A stretch of DNA of 64,000 nucleotides, from the NCBI GenBank assembly GCA_004335635.1, contig QAXH01005294.1, forward strand, positions 108,111 through 172,110, read 5' to 3'. Source of the stretch: Chloromonas sp. AAM2 (taxonomy: Eukaryota; Chlorophyta; Chlorophyceae; Chlamydomonadales; Chlamydomonadaceae). A program made the translations under genes and the position numbers. Each line of letters opens with the position of its first letter. The stretch's first letter is position 1. The notes under the pieces were generated by a model. That model was not told the DNA's origin. It did no database searches and was given only the letters and a program-made list of their open reading frames with translations. Below, piece after piece: positions 50,965-63,689 of the stretch.

Positions 50965-53900
50965 CTACCAAGGGCTCTGGCAATGTGGGCAGGCGCTTTT
51001 CCCGCTGCTTTTGAACCACTTGTACAGGCACCCAGGGTGGAACCGAACCTGCAGCAGCAAACACAAGCCAAGCATTGTGCCACACATATCGATGAGACTT
51101 CAGAAGCAGAGTAAAACATGTGATCGAATGCAGTCAACAGCCATGACATGTACGGCCAGGCACCAGCAATCATGTCACTTCAATGAAGTTCTGCGTGAGG
51201 CCTGATCTGGCTTGCGCAGCTGCCCACCACCCTCCGCTCTCAATGTTGCGTGTTTGGCTGGACCATGCGCCCTCATAGACATTCCCTCATTTTCTCAAAC
51301 CATGCAGCCATTGAGTTGCATGCCCTGTCCGGATGCTGCCTGCTCTCAAATCCTAAGTTCCTCCCTGTCGCCATCCTGCCTCGCAGCTACTGAAGTGCTG
51401 AACAACAAGCCGCAAGCGTTAGCTTTTCCTGCCACTGATACCAGACCCCAAACCACTGTCCACCGTCCACCAAAACCTCGTCATGTTTGTGGCAGATCAC
51501 TGCTTACCCGGCATGAGTTGCATTGCAGTTTTGGCAGGGCTGAGTTCGTGGCTGCCACGATGCTGTAGCAAATCAAGCAGGGCTCCACCCCCTCAAATTC
51601 GCTTTCAACGTTGGAGCGCCACATGGTGATGGCGTCCGCCACACCGCGGTTGTTGGTACGCAGGAATGCGCTGATGGACAGCAGCCACTTGCGCATGCGC
51701 GTGTCGTTCACACCCACACGGCGCCTGTAGGATCAGACGAGTGCAGCAGATTAGAAGAACATGCAGCAACATAACCCTGGCCTCTTGCCTTCTGAATTCA
51801 GACGCCATTGCGTCCCTGGCAATCTCTATGCCCCCCTGCCAAGCGTCAGACCTCTTGTTGTGTTGTACAAAGCACCTTGAGTGCTAACTATCATGCTGTT
51901 CGTGCCCACAAGGCGCCTGTGGCATCAGCACCGGTGCAGCAGCTTCAGAACCTGACATCCCATTACGTATAGCCCTGGCAGTGCCTGAAAGTATGCCCCT
52001 CCGCCAAGCGACAAATATGACAACCTTGCTGCTAAGTACAGTAGCAGTCACGTGTCTGCTGCCATGTCCTTGTGGTCTGCCGTGTGCCCTGGCTCACCTG
52101 CACTCCACCTCCGGGGGCTTGAGTGGCAGGGAGGGTGGCAGCTTGACGGCCAGCTCCAGACTGCTGCCTTCCTCCACCACCAGCTGCGCCACCACCTCCC
52201 GAGCGGCCGCGCTCACGCGCACGTTGAACTGATCGCCTTGCAGCTCCTCACTCCGGGACTGGAAGGGGGCGGGGGCAGGGGCAAGGAGGGGTGCCATATG
52301 TGTGAAGTGAATTCATACCAGTCACAAAGCTTGTCCTGGATGCAGGCAACTGAATGTTTGTCCCTGTTCAATCTGCAACACCCGGCACTGAGGACTCATT
52401 TGATAGCCCAGCATGCAAACTTCCACCGCTGACACCACAGAACGGCATGCTCAATCTGCGTGCTCACCTGCACGTCCTGCAATTCTGCCGCCAACAGCGC
52501 GGGGCTGACCACCGCCGCCGTGTACGCCTCCACCGCCACCGCCGTGCCCCGGTCCCGCAGGTCGCCAAACCACGTGCGCGCGCTTGCTTGCAGCGCGTGC
52601 AGCACACCCGCATACAACACACGCGCCAAGCGCGCCGTCCCCTCTCCAGTCCCGCCCGGCACCCCTGCTGCCCGCAGCTGCGCCCGCAGATCAGGCAACA
52701 CCGCCGCATCAATTACAACTGTTTCTTCCTTCGGTTTCTTAGCAGCTGCTGCCTTCCCACTGGCATAGTCTGCCAATGGTAGCCATTGCAACAGATCGTT
52801 GAGTATGTCTGGCACCAAGTGCGTGACCTCGCCTAAAGCGTGGCGAGTGGCGCGATTGGAGGTGCCCTCCGCCCCGCCGCTGGATGAGGCTAGGTGGCAC
52901 AGCAGCACCGCCCAGGCCGCCAGGCGTGAGCTGATGGGAATTGAGTCCTCGGGTGCGCCCACTACAGAGGCCAGCTGCGGGTGCAGGCCCGCTTGGATCA
53001 AGTAGCCCGCAACGTCAGTGCCCTGCAAACGGGTCATGACAACGTGACAGTGTGTGTTGACATCCTGCGGAGAATGGCACGCGTGCTGCTCCTGGAGTGC
53101 CATCCTGACACGTGCTGCAAGCCCAAGCCTAGCAGTGTGCGACGCCCTCACCCTCAGTCATCAGCAGCGTGCTTCCACTTCCTGTTATTCCAGACCCTGA
53201 TTACAAGGGTTCACTCTACCTGTATGGTAGCTGTCACCAGAACCTCCCTCCCAATTCGAGCCCTATGTGTCGCTGGGGTTCAAGGCTTGGCCACCCATGC
53301 ATCGCGCACCTGCTCGTAAACCATAGGGTCTTCCTTGCCCTCTGTGTCCTCCTCGATTGACACTGACAGGTATGACATCACACCACTGGGGGCATGCAGC
53401 AGGGTCATGTAGGACGCCGCTGCAAGCATCCGCCCGCCGCCTGCCTCCCACGCTTGCAACCCATCCTCGGCTGCGGCTGCGCCTTCGGCCCCTGCGGCTG
53501 TGCATGCTGTTGCCCCTGACAGCGCCAGGCTGAGCATAACATCAAGTGCATGCAACCCTAGGTCAGTGGACGTCAGCCAGGTATCTGCAGAGGTCAATGC
53601 AGTGTTGACACACATGCCCAAGCCCGCACCGCCCGGCCGCCCGGAAAGGTCCAGAAAGCGGCATGCGGCGGACCCTGCAGCCGCCCAAACACTGCCCATG
53701 CCATTAGCCCAGGCCCAGAAGGCTCTGCTGGTGCCCGTTCCGCAGGCGTCACACAAGTGAGTGGCAGTTCCGGTTGCAAGCCACAACCCCAGCAACTGCT
53801 CACACACCTGCATACGCACACACAGAGCAGGCCTTGTTAACAGTCCTCGGCGGACATGCTGCCTGCATGCATGACTGGCAGGTTCCTTGAGCAGTTTCAA

Positions 53901-56900
53901 AGCACAATGTGCACATGCAGAACAGCACGGGTTTTCCGTCCTTACTAATGGCCAAGCCTGTGGACCCACCTCGCCAAACTGCTGTCGGTACTTCTGCTGA
54001 AAGACAGCAAACCCTGTTGGCAGCTGGTCAGCCCTTGTGGCTGCGCTGAGCTGCATCTGACTTAGCAGCACATGCACAGTGGACAGCACTGCCTGCAGTG
54101 CAGGACTCAGCTGCAGCGCCTTTAGTGTGCTACCTATCTGCTCCTTCAGTTGAGGGTAGGCTGGGTGCTGCTGCAGCAGGCCACGCTGGTCCAGCTGCCG
54201 CAGCAATTGTAGCGCCACCGCACCGCTGACTGCCTGCTGGCTGGTGCCGCTGGCCAGCAGGGCAGCTGCCGCTGAGCGCAGCGCCTCAGCCAGCCGCTCC
54301 ACCGCCTGCCGCACCGCTTGCACAGCTGCGGACAGGGAGCCCTGCACACCACAACCAGAGTAGCCCTGAACATGCGACGATCAGCACCCATCGTATGCCC
54401 GAGTCAGACTGAGAGTGACCTTCAAAGGCTAGCATGTGATAAACTTGCACAGATCTCACATTCCAAGGTCCATCGCATAGGGGTGGGCGAGCACAAGGTA
54501 CGCCCACGGCAGTGGCAGGCACGTTCGCATATCCCTGTCATGGGCTGATTGCGCTAGTGTGGCTCCAGCCCAGGTGCCCCACCTGCATGTCCGACAGCAC
54601 CGTGTGCCACTCCGCCTCCTGCAGGTCCCTGCCCCCGTGCGCCGTGGCGGAGCACTCCAGGGCCGACAGCGCGGACACAGCCGCCTGCTGCTGATCCACT
54701 GACCCCACAGACCCTGGCGCACTGGCCTCTGTGGGTGCAGCGCCCAACCTCTTGGCTGCTGCAAGTGCCCCATGACGCACAGCCTGTGCAGGTACGCAAC
54801 AAAACAGACCACATGTGCCATGCAGAGAAGCACGTGCCCTGCGGATTCCCTATGCTTAGCGTAGCTCGCCCAGAACAGTAGCCTGGTTGTGCTCTGCATG
54901 GATGCTGGAGCAGCCGGAGAGTTCGTGACACGATAATGCAGGCAAGAGCAAGGAAGAGGTGTCGCTCAGTGTGCTCCCTGTGGCATCCACACCCGGATGG
55001 TGCACAGCGTGGCCAAAGGCAGGACACGGCAGCAACTCATGCACCAGAGCCCATAAGTTGTACAGAAACTTGTCAGTATGAAGCCCTACCTGCATGATTA
55101 CTGCAGTGATGCTGTCGGTGTTCCAAATGCCATATGATGATGAAGAATATCTCTTACCTGGTGGCGCAGCAGCTGCAAGAGCTGCTGCCGCTCCTCATAC
55201 GTCGTGCAAACAGCGTCAAGGCCTGGGGACACCACACGCGCTGCTGGCGACGGAGACGACAATCCACTGGCATGAAATGCCTGAGGAGTGCCCTCGCTAG
55301 ACTCCCCTTTATCGACTCCATGACGGGCCGGAAGGGAGTGGCTGGCAGTGGGAAAGCAAGCGTTGGCCAGCTGTAGAGCAGTGATGTGAGCTGATGCTGG
55401 GGCAAGTGTGACTGGTGGCTGGGCTAGTGAGGCCGCCATGTAGGCTTGGCAGATGCGCGGGAGCGAGGTACTGGCGTAGGCAGCCTGCGACATCACACAT
55501 CTGAGACTGCCGAAGACGAGTGACAGCACCTGCTCCAGCACTGCGGCTGGAAGATGAGGTATCTGCTGCTGCTGCTGCTGAAGTTCAGCTGGCAGAAGGT
55601 GAACAGCACAGAAGTCTTCTAGCACTGCAACCTGTGGGCTGGCATTGTCAATGCACCCATGTGTCAAATGCCGTAGGAAGCACAGGAGCAAGGAACAGTA
55701 CACAGGCTGCGGGTACCGGAGGTGGGTGTTCTCGCTGTGCCCATCTGCCTGGCTGGCACCTGCATATGCCAGCGCCATTGCCTGCTGCATGGCTGGTCGT
55801 TGCTCCTGCCCTGCGTCCAGCATGCAACGAATGAGCGCCTGCACTGCGATGTGCACTGTCTTCAGCACTCGCTTGTGATGGCCAGCCATGTCGGCCCTGT
55901 TTGCTGTGTCCATGCCTGTTGCTGGCTGCTGAAGTGATGACTCTGCTGCCAACAAGTGCACCAGCACGCCGGCAGCTTCCACTGCATCCATGCTGCTCGC
56001 GACTTCATGGAGGGTTTCTGGCAGTTTCTTATCTGTTACCAACGGCTCCTGGCCTGCCATACATGTGACTGCCTCAGGTCCCAATGCACACACGACATGT
56101 GACATGAACAGCAGCACCGTCATGAGATCCCCACTGAGCACGGGTTGAGCGTGGCGACCAGGTTTCCTGCTGCTGCCAACACCAGTCTGGCAACTAGGCA
56201 CCAGCTGGCCCAGCAACTGCCCCAGCTGCAGCAGCAGCTCCCCCAGCACCACCTGCTGCAGCTGAGCGTCCCCAGCCATGTGCTGCACGTAACCAGCAGC
56301 CACTGCAGCACGGTTGTCCTGTAGCCTGCCATTGCCTACGCTCCCTAACTGGTCACTGGTCGGACTGCTATATTCCATCAGCCATTTCAGAAGTGCAGCC
56401 ACCAGCTGTTTGACTGCCAGTGTGAGGTTTTGCCTGTCCAGTCCCGCAGCTGCTGTGCGCAATGCATGGCCTTGCGACCAAGCAGCCACTGCCACTTGCA
56501 TTGCCAGCATGTCGAGGCCTGTACTATCAACCTCTTGCACTCTCGGCTCATCCTCTTCTGTTTCACTGTCCTCCTCATCCTCTGAAGCTGAACCAGCATC
56601 TTTTCTCAACACGGTGATGGATGAAACATAGGGTGGTTGACTGGAGCTGGCGTTTTGGCCATGCTTGCGCCAAGCCAACTCTGCCACTCGCACGAGCAGG
56701 GATGACATCTCCATCGACGCAGCAATGAACACCGCCCGCCGGCTGGGTGCAGCAGATGCTGCTGTGTTAGTGGGACGGGCACCACCACTGATAGCAGGGG
56801 CGAACAGTGCGCGTGCAACTGCTTGCGCTGCACAACTGGCAGGAGACACAGTAGCTGTGCATGCATGGGTGCACAAAGCCTGTGCAACCTGCAGCGCACG

Positions 56901-59900
56901 GGCTGGCGAGACCAGTAGAGCATGTGAGCCGCAGGCACCCATCAGAGCACTCAAAATCGCAATAGATGGCTCTGCTGCAAGCGATGTCACTGCAGCTGTG
57001 GCACTAGCTGCACCCATGCCAGCATTGGCGGCATGATTCAGAGTCTCCTCTGTGCAGAGGTGTGCTGCCAACGCATCCAGTGCCTTCTCCCATGGCTGGG
57101 CGTGCGGTGTGTGTGGGCTATCCTCTGCCCAAGGCTCTCTGTCACGCAGGGCGAGGCTGTCAGCCAAGCTCGTGACCAGCAGCAGCACAAGCGCAAGGGA
57201 AGGCGCCTCCTTCACATCAGCCACAGGTTGGGTGTTGCCGGACTGTGCAGCGAGTGCGGAGCCATCAGAGGCATCCGTCAATGGCAAACCTGTAAGGAAT
57301 ATGCGTACAAGGTATCAGCAAAACACAGAAGTGTGCCATCGACCCTAACCTGAAATACATTCTGATTAGGTAATGGGCACAACACTGAAAGATCAATCGA
57401 TCGATGCGAAAGAGAGGGCCTCTTGCAATCTTGAGTACCCATAAATGCCAAGTTAAATCACAAGGCTAACCAGTTCGTCTACCAAGAGCACGTGAACTTG
57501 ACTTGTGGGTATGGGTGCTGCCTTGCCTGTGAGCCCCTGGAGTGCCACCAGCCAATCCTCCTCAGCGTGATGGCTGCCTAGCAACCAGGACAGCAGCAGC
57601 TGTACATGTGCTGCAGTGGCGCTGCTGCCCGGCGGCCCGTGTTGGCATGCCCGCAACAAACCCTCCAGACCCAAGGATGGCACGTGCAAGGCAGCGCCTG
57701 TGCTCGTAGTGGCTGTAGCGGTGGAGCTTGGAGAGTTCCTGTCAGTTGCCTGAGCGGTCTGTGGCAGACCCACGGTGCGAATAAGTGTGGCCAATAACTG
57801 TGAGGCTGCCGGGGGCAACTGCACTGCTGACGAAGCCTGCGATAGGCAGGACCTGGCCAGAGCAGTCAGGAGTTTCGGCAAGCGGTAGATGACAAACATA
57901 TCGGGGGTGATCTCATGATCACTGCCAGAAGCATAATGAATGCAAAAAAAACATGGTTTGCACAGCCTCGTCTTGCATTGCATTCCAGTGTTCAGAGCTT
58001 GCACGGTGGGATGCCAGCTGCTGAAGCCTTAAAATGTCCAGTGTTTACTATCAGTTGTGTTCGGCCTGTCCAAGTGCTCAAAGCTTGCACGGTGTGGCGC
58101 CAGATGGCAAGTGCTTGTGCTCGGCCCATGCCCACGCACCTGGCTGTTGACTGCATCAGGTGCAGCCTCTGCATCAGTTGCGCCTCCCTGCATGGTGCCC
58201 ACCAATGCCGCTGCCACCGCCGCTCCCACTGCATTTGCAGTGCTCGCATGCACAGCCCGCAACGCAGTGACCAGAGCCTCGCATCGACCAAACACACCCA
58301 CAGACCCCTGTGGCGCGTCCACTGCTGCTGCTGCTCCCACCACTGCCGCCGCAGCACTGGCCAACACCTGCTGCACGGACTGCAGTGCCTGGGCCACAGG
58401 CGCTGGAGCAGCGGAGGCACCAACCGCAGCGGCCAGCCGCTTGACCAGACCCATCGCCACCTCCATCCCCACATCAGAAGCTCCAGCTGGTGCGCCTGCC
58501 ATGGCCCCGAGCGCTGCTGGCAGCACATGGGCCTGCAGGCTGCCTTGCAGCAGCAGCATGCGGTAAGCGTCTGCAGCTTCGGCGGCCTCTGCTGCGAGAG
58601 GTGAGTCACTGGTAGTGGCTGTTGTGCCTGGGTTGAGTGAGGTCGCTACTTCAGGTGCCACCACCACCAGCAGCCAGTACAGGATCTCCTGGTATGCTGC
58701 ACAACCCGCAGCACGCCCCGTCCTGCAAGCAAGCCAGGCATTGAGGTTCACGACCAAACATCGCCTTTTGATTGAACCTAAACTGGACAGCCAGCACAAA
58801 GTGTTTGCGTGGCCATTTTGCAAGTTACATCGTTACCCTTCATCATGTAGACTGCCAGCCAGCCAGCCAAGTCAGCAGTTGTAATCCCTCATTCACTTCT
58901 GGCCTGGGCGTGTAAACAAGCATGCAAAGCTGCTGAGAGAACGTTCCACATAACATTGTTATTCTGGGTCTTGGAACACTGGTGCTCACCTGGATGCGCT
59001 TGCATCAAACAGTCCCTGCCAGGCCGCCCCCAGCAGCAGCACAGGCACGTCTGGTGAGGGCTCCATGACGTTCCTGGGCATGAGGGACACCAGCGGCAGC
59101 AGCGCGGGCCAGGAGGCGCCAGGCGACCCGTAGCACCCGTGCCGCAGCAGGGACGTCAGGCGCGGCAACACAACCTTGCGAATGTCAACGTGAGCCCAGC
59201 AGTTGGGAAAGGCCTGCATGACAGGGCAGGTGCTGTAACTGCTTGTGTTCCGCCAATTCTAAGCTTTTAGCCAGCATAAAGGTCGCAATGTGGTTGCCCT
59301 GTAGTTACATCCGAGGAGTGGCTGCATTTTGCGGCATGGACAGCGTGTGACACCGAGAGGCTGAGTTGACATGGCCAGCCTAGTGAGTCAAACAGCCTGA
59401 CAACTGCTTAAATGACCAAGCCCCACACCTTGATGTAGGTAAGCAGCATGGCCCACATGGGCCCATGGTTGCCTGGATCCTTTTCCCCCAGCACGCCAAG
59501 CACTGCAGCTGCCACCTCAGGACTCCCCGCAGCCTGAGCCGCTGCTGCGGGCCCCTCTGCTGTGTCCTCCGCTCCGCCCGTCCCGCCTGCCCTGGCCTGA
59601 AGATCAGCCGCCACCTCCCGTATCAGGGTGTACGTGGCTGCCCTGATGAGCGGGCTCTTATTGTTCAGGTTGGACTTCATATAGCCTGGCTTGCTCAGTA
59701 GCCGGGCCATGAGCGACCACACTTGAATGAGCTGCTGTGTAGCACTGCCTGCTCCCAACTCTGCTTGCGAGTTGTTGTCACTAGACAGCGTCTCTTGTGC
59801 AGCAGGTGCAGGTGTGGTGCCGTTGGCGTGGTCACGAGTGGAGGGGGTTCCCTGTGCGGACTGGGTTGGCTTGGTGGTGGGTGGGGCCAGGGCCTGCAGG

Positions 59901-62111
59901 AGCGTACCAAGGGCTAGCAGGGCAGCGCTGACCACGCGCTCGTAACGCTCCTCCATCTCTTCAGGCGTGTCCTTCCTGCAGACAGGCGATGATCAGATGG
60001 AGCGCAGCGGGATGCATTGCCATGTCAAGCACTGCTTCTTTGCCACTGGTCACAGTTGGTCGACTAAACCATAGTAGTCAGTAAAACCACCCAACATAGA
60101 CAGCCCTGCTGTTGACATGCCAACAAGCACATGCCATTCTCTGCAAGTAACCTGGTACGTGCATGACCTGCTGTGCCCATGTGTCCCACACGTGCATGTA
60201 ATTCTCCAATTCCTGGCTCGACCATGGCAGTCCGTCATATCAACCATTCCTGCTGCTCACAATACTGTACATCAGACGCTCCGCACAAACTTTACAGTTA
60301 TTTCTGATCAGATATTGGTACATGCATGACCTTGGTGTGCTCACATGTGGCGGTCCACCCACCTGGCGTCCCCCAGCTGCTGTGCATTGGCCGTTGCCTG
60401 GTCCCACAAGTATGTGAGCAGCTCTCCTGTGCAGTACCGCAGAGCCTCCTGCTGTTTCTTGCCAGGAAAGCATGCCTGCAAGTTTCAGCAACACACCCGC
60501 TGACTGGGTATCACGCCAGGTCTGCGTGGCATATTTCTACATGCCTTTTGTCACGAGATCTTGACATAAGATGTCCTTCACGATGTGTCAGACTCAGCAG
60601 GTTGGACGGCAAAGGGGGAAAACTGCACACCTATCAGCTCGTGTGAGCCACCAAAAACCGAAATTCCAATACAGCAGCCTTGCGTCAGGCGGCAGACGTG
60701 CCACAACTGATCAACAGGTCAATGGTCAATGGTTGGCATCCTGCTGGATGCCAGAAGGCCGTGTAAAACGGGCCAACAAGCAGGATGACCAGAGGCGTGC
60801 CAAGAGCCACACAGCCGTGACTGAAGAAGGTCGAATCTCACCTGGAATGCACTGCGTGCTGCCGCTGCTGCGTCTGCATGAGGATCGAACTGTGCCAGCC
60901 ACCAGAGCGGCAAGAGCGCCTTGATGTGGGGAGCGGCCGCCTTGCCTGAAGCGCTGACCAGTTCGCCCAGTGTAGCTGTGGCTTCTGTGCGCACTGCACG
61001 GCTGGGGTCCTGGCACAGCCTGGCGTACAGGAAGGTCCAGGGCGCCAGCGCCAGGGTCAGAGTGCCTACAGGCTTGGATTTGATTAGGCCACGCAGCGCC
61101 TGTACGGGCACGCGGCAGGGTGTGACACACACGTGACTGACTGAGTTACTGCCGGTTACCGCAGGCACAACACGTGTGCCTGCATTGATGCTTGAATCAG
61201 CCCCGGCCGCAGTACTACTACCGCAAGTGCCTGGCAGCAGGAGTGACAGTCACAAGCGGCACGGCTGCAGTGGTGCTTGCACCAGCCCTGGTATCATAGC
61301 ACTGGTATCAGCTCCTCTTCTGTCTCAAAGCAACGGTCTGCTGCTGACCCGTGCCAGTGCCTGTGACAGTCTCCCTTGAGCACATCAATAATCCTGCCTG
61401 CTGTGAATGCACTTGCTGTACCAGCACCCCATCTGCGTCCAAGCGTGCATTGACAGTATGCGCACCTGCAGCGCTTTTAGCTTGGTAACAGCATCTTTTT
61501 TTGACAGATGTCGCAAACACTGTGCCACCTCGCCATCGAGTTGTGCAGACAGCTGGGCATCCCCGCCTGCTCCAGCACCTGCTAGCGTCAAGGGAGCACT
61601 GCTGGCAGCTGGACTGGGTCTGACGGCAGCAGCGGCCCCAAACCCAAACCCACTGGCTGCTGGACCTAACGAGGCACCACCGCTGAACCTGCAAAGTATG
61701 CATGAGCAGGGAAAAGTGAAGGCCAAGTGTGTGGGGTGGGGAAAAGAGCCCATTGCTCAGCTCTGATTGATGCATGCTATGTGTGGCTCCAGCTTGAAAC
61801 CAGAGGCAGAAGCATGACACTGATGTGATGCATGGCACTCCTGTTGTGATCCATAACATCACCATCATGTAGAACGGATAGCTCAGATGTAATTGCTGCT
61901 TTAGTGGATGGCTAGAGCAACCAGAAGTCTGCCGCCTGCATGTCCGGTGCCGCACCCGGCGGACGAAAACGCACGATCTAGCTGACACCTACCCCCCAAA
62001 TCCCAATCCTTGAGCTCCGCGCGATGCCAAGAACTCCGCAGCCTGAGCACTACTTGATGCTTTTACGCCCTGAGGCTTACGGTCGCCGTCCTTTCCTTCC
62101 TTTCTTCCCAT
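50965..62111 (-). CDS. LTN1: E3 ubiquitin ligase Listerin (ribosome quality control)
   Basis: Encodes about 2,250-2,300 residues of Listerin, which ubiquitinates stalled nascent chains on 60S subunits. N terminus: MGRKEGK...SSSAQAAEFLASRG, then LDGEVAQCLRHLSKKDAVTK (family LSKKDPTTKLKAL). HEAT-like repeats follow, with PEEMEERYERV and NCWAHVDIRKVVLPRL. The C-terminal RING has CLIC, CNSC, HPGCLYKWF and CPHC. Exons (minus): 62111-61993, 61688-61466, 61099-60842, 60475-60363, 59975-59429, 59213-58990, 58722-58140, 57911-57471, 57289-55158, 55089-(end unclear), 54783-54583, 54341-53970, 53807-53310, 53022-52468, 52258-52098, 51724-51508, 51048-50965. Phases agree except 57471 to 57289, where one exon is probably missed, and the 3' end of the exon at 55089. 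The size exceeds human (about 1,770) because of Ala/Gln-rich insertions. It lies in tandem with the dynein gene to its right. Confidence 0.93.
55570..55582. repeat. CTG triplet run in Listerin
   Basis: A short CTG/GCT run (plus strand) encoding consecutive Gln on the minus strand within the 2.1-kb Listerin exon (PAELQQQQQQIPH). Confidence 0.8.
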
Positions 62112-62572
62112 CTCTGCTCGCTAGTTAGAACAAGAGACTTCAGACGGTTCTCATGATTGCAAGTTAAAATAGCCACTGGTCATGCTTGTGGTGTGTGACA
62201 AACCTCACTTAGGTGTGAGTTTTGAGTGAGTGAGCAGTTATTCAGTGAGGAGTGTGGCAAAAAGTGTGCAATGTCACTACTCTGTTCGCTCCTAGTTTTG
62301 AAATGTCTGGCAGTCCATGAGGACGCTCTGATGGACCAGATGACCTCGTGCGCATCACTGACTGTGCCAATCACGTACGTCTGTCACACCCTTCAAGCCA
62401 CCTGATCGTCTTGAGTACGAACAGGCAGGCAGCATATAAAACGTGAGTACACTTCCTAAGCGGGAGAGGCAAAGCTGCGCATCACCTCATCCCAGTGCCC
62501 CGCTTCATCTTGCATGCAACAAGGCAAGTTATCGCACCAAGGCAGAGATGTCGGACCTTTTTGCACTGTGTA
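62112..62572. promoter_or_regulatory. Intergenic region upstream of Listerin
   Basis: About 460 bp between the Listerin start and the candidate poly(A) signal of the upstream dynein gene. The Listerin promoter must lie here. It contains GTGAG-rich DNA at about 62205-62250 but no recognised motif. Confidence 0.4.
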
Positions 62573-62577
62573 TTACA
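62573..62577 (-). terminator. Candidate poly(A) signal of the dynein IC gene
   Basis: First minus-strand TGTAA after the stop at 62792, giving a 3' UTR of about 215 nt. Confidence 0.5.
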
Positions 62578-62791
62578 GAAACCTGGTTGGTTACGATGGA
62601 GTTGTCAGACTACGCAAGGTCTCACGATCACGGAAGACGGTCTATGGCCGTCCAAGCACTAGAAAACCCAACACAAAGTCTGTCCACAGTGGCCAAAGAA
62701 CACCCGCCGCCGGCCCACACATTGCATGCACATGCCATGCCGCCGCCAGACTGCACATCTACTATCATAGCTGAAGAAAGGCATCACCCGT

Positions 62792-63689
62792 TCAGGCCTT
62801 GGCTGTCTGAGTTGTGTCTGCAACACCGGTGGCATCATGTGCGTCCGGGGAGCTCTTGCGGGCCACGTCCAGCACACGCTCCAGCTTGGCACACTCGAGC
62901 TCCTCCGCGGTCTCCTGCAACAACAGACACACATCATCACCGCAGGTTCTGCTGATCAGCACAGGCACTGATGTATTCAGCACGACACAAGTACATCTCC
63001 ACAGACTCAAGCTACCTGTCCTTCACTCAACAAACTCTACTTGCAGGCTGCAACCCTCCAGTGATTTTACTATGTACGTAAGCATTACCAGCTTGCCCCC
63101 CCATGTTCAGCCTGAACCACCAGCCTACTGTGCCGATCATTTGGTCTCTTGCACCGCTGCTCACCTTCTGTCCCTTCTCAGGCACGCTGCGCTTGCGCAG
63201 GTTGGGTGACAGCTTGAGGGACGTCACGCAGCCCTTGTCGTCTCCCACCAGCAGGATCGGCCACTTGGGGTTGAACATGACCTTGGTCAGCTTGGCCTTC
63301 TTCACAACCTGTACATCACAGCGAGCATTCACTTGCTGAGAAGCAGGCTTGCTGAAGAGCAGGAAGCACTGAAAGTCCAGCAGCAAGTACTGCAACGAGC
63401 ACACAGCTGGGACAGGCTACATGGGATAAATCGGCAGTTCAACTCTGCCAGCTATTAAAACGCAAGCACAGGATGAACTCCTTTGTGTGTCACGTGCCGA
63501 CTGAGCAGCAGGTCGCGTCAGACCTGAGAAGGTGTCAAACAGCTCCACGGGGGAGCATGACACACCCACCTTCTGGGAGCAGATGGGCAGCAGCTTGTTC
63601 TCGTTGAGGTCGAACACGTGCACCTTGCCGTCATCAGTCACGGCCGCAAAGACAGTGGCGGAGTAGGGGGCCCAGGCAATGTCACCGAC
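62792..63689 (-). CDS. ODA9: Outer-arm dynein intermediate chain IC1 (ODA9/DNAI1), 3' part
   Basis: Encodes the C-terminal 129 residues of the WD40 intermediate chain that anchors the outer dynein arm to axonemal doublets and binds tubulin. Exons (minus): 63689-63570, 63308-63165, 62914-62792, all in phase. Landmarks: [78 protein letters not shown] and PEKGQK, then a helical tail ([20 protein letters not shown]). These closely follow Chlamydomonas IC1 (ODA9). The gene continues beyond the right edge; 63690-64000 appears to be intron with no exon I can confirm. The stop is followed by a candidate TGTAA signal. Confidence 0.92.

Noticed and set aside
52354..52782. Plus-strand frames antisense to Listerin and RPAP2 exons
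   Set aside because: Long antisense frames are expected in GC-rich codon-biased exons and show no homology of their own.
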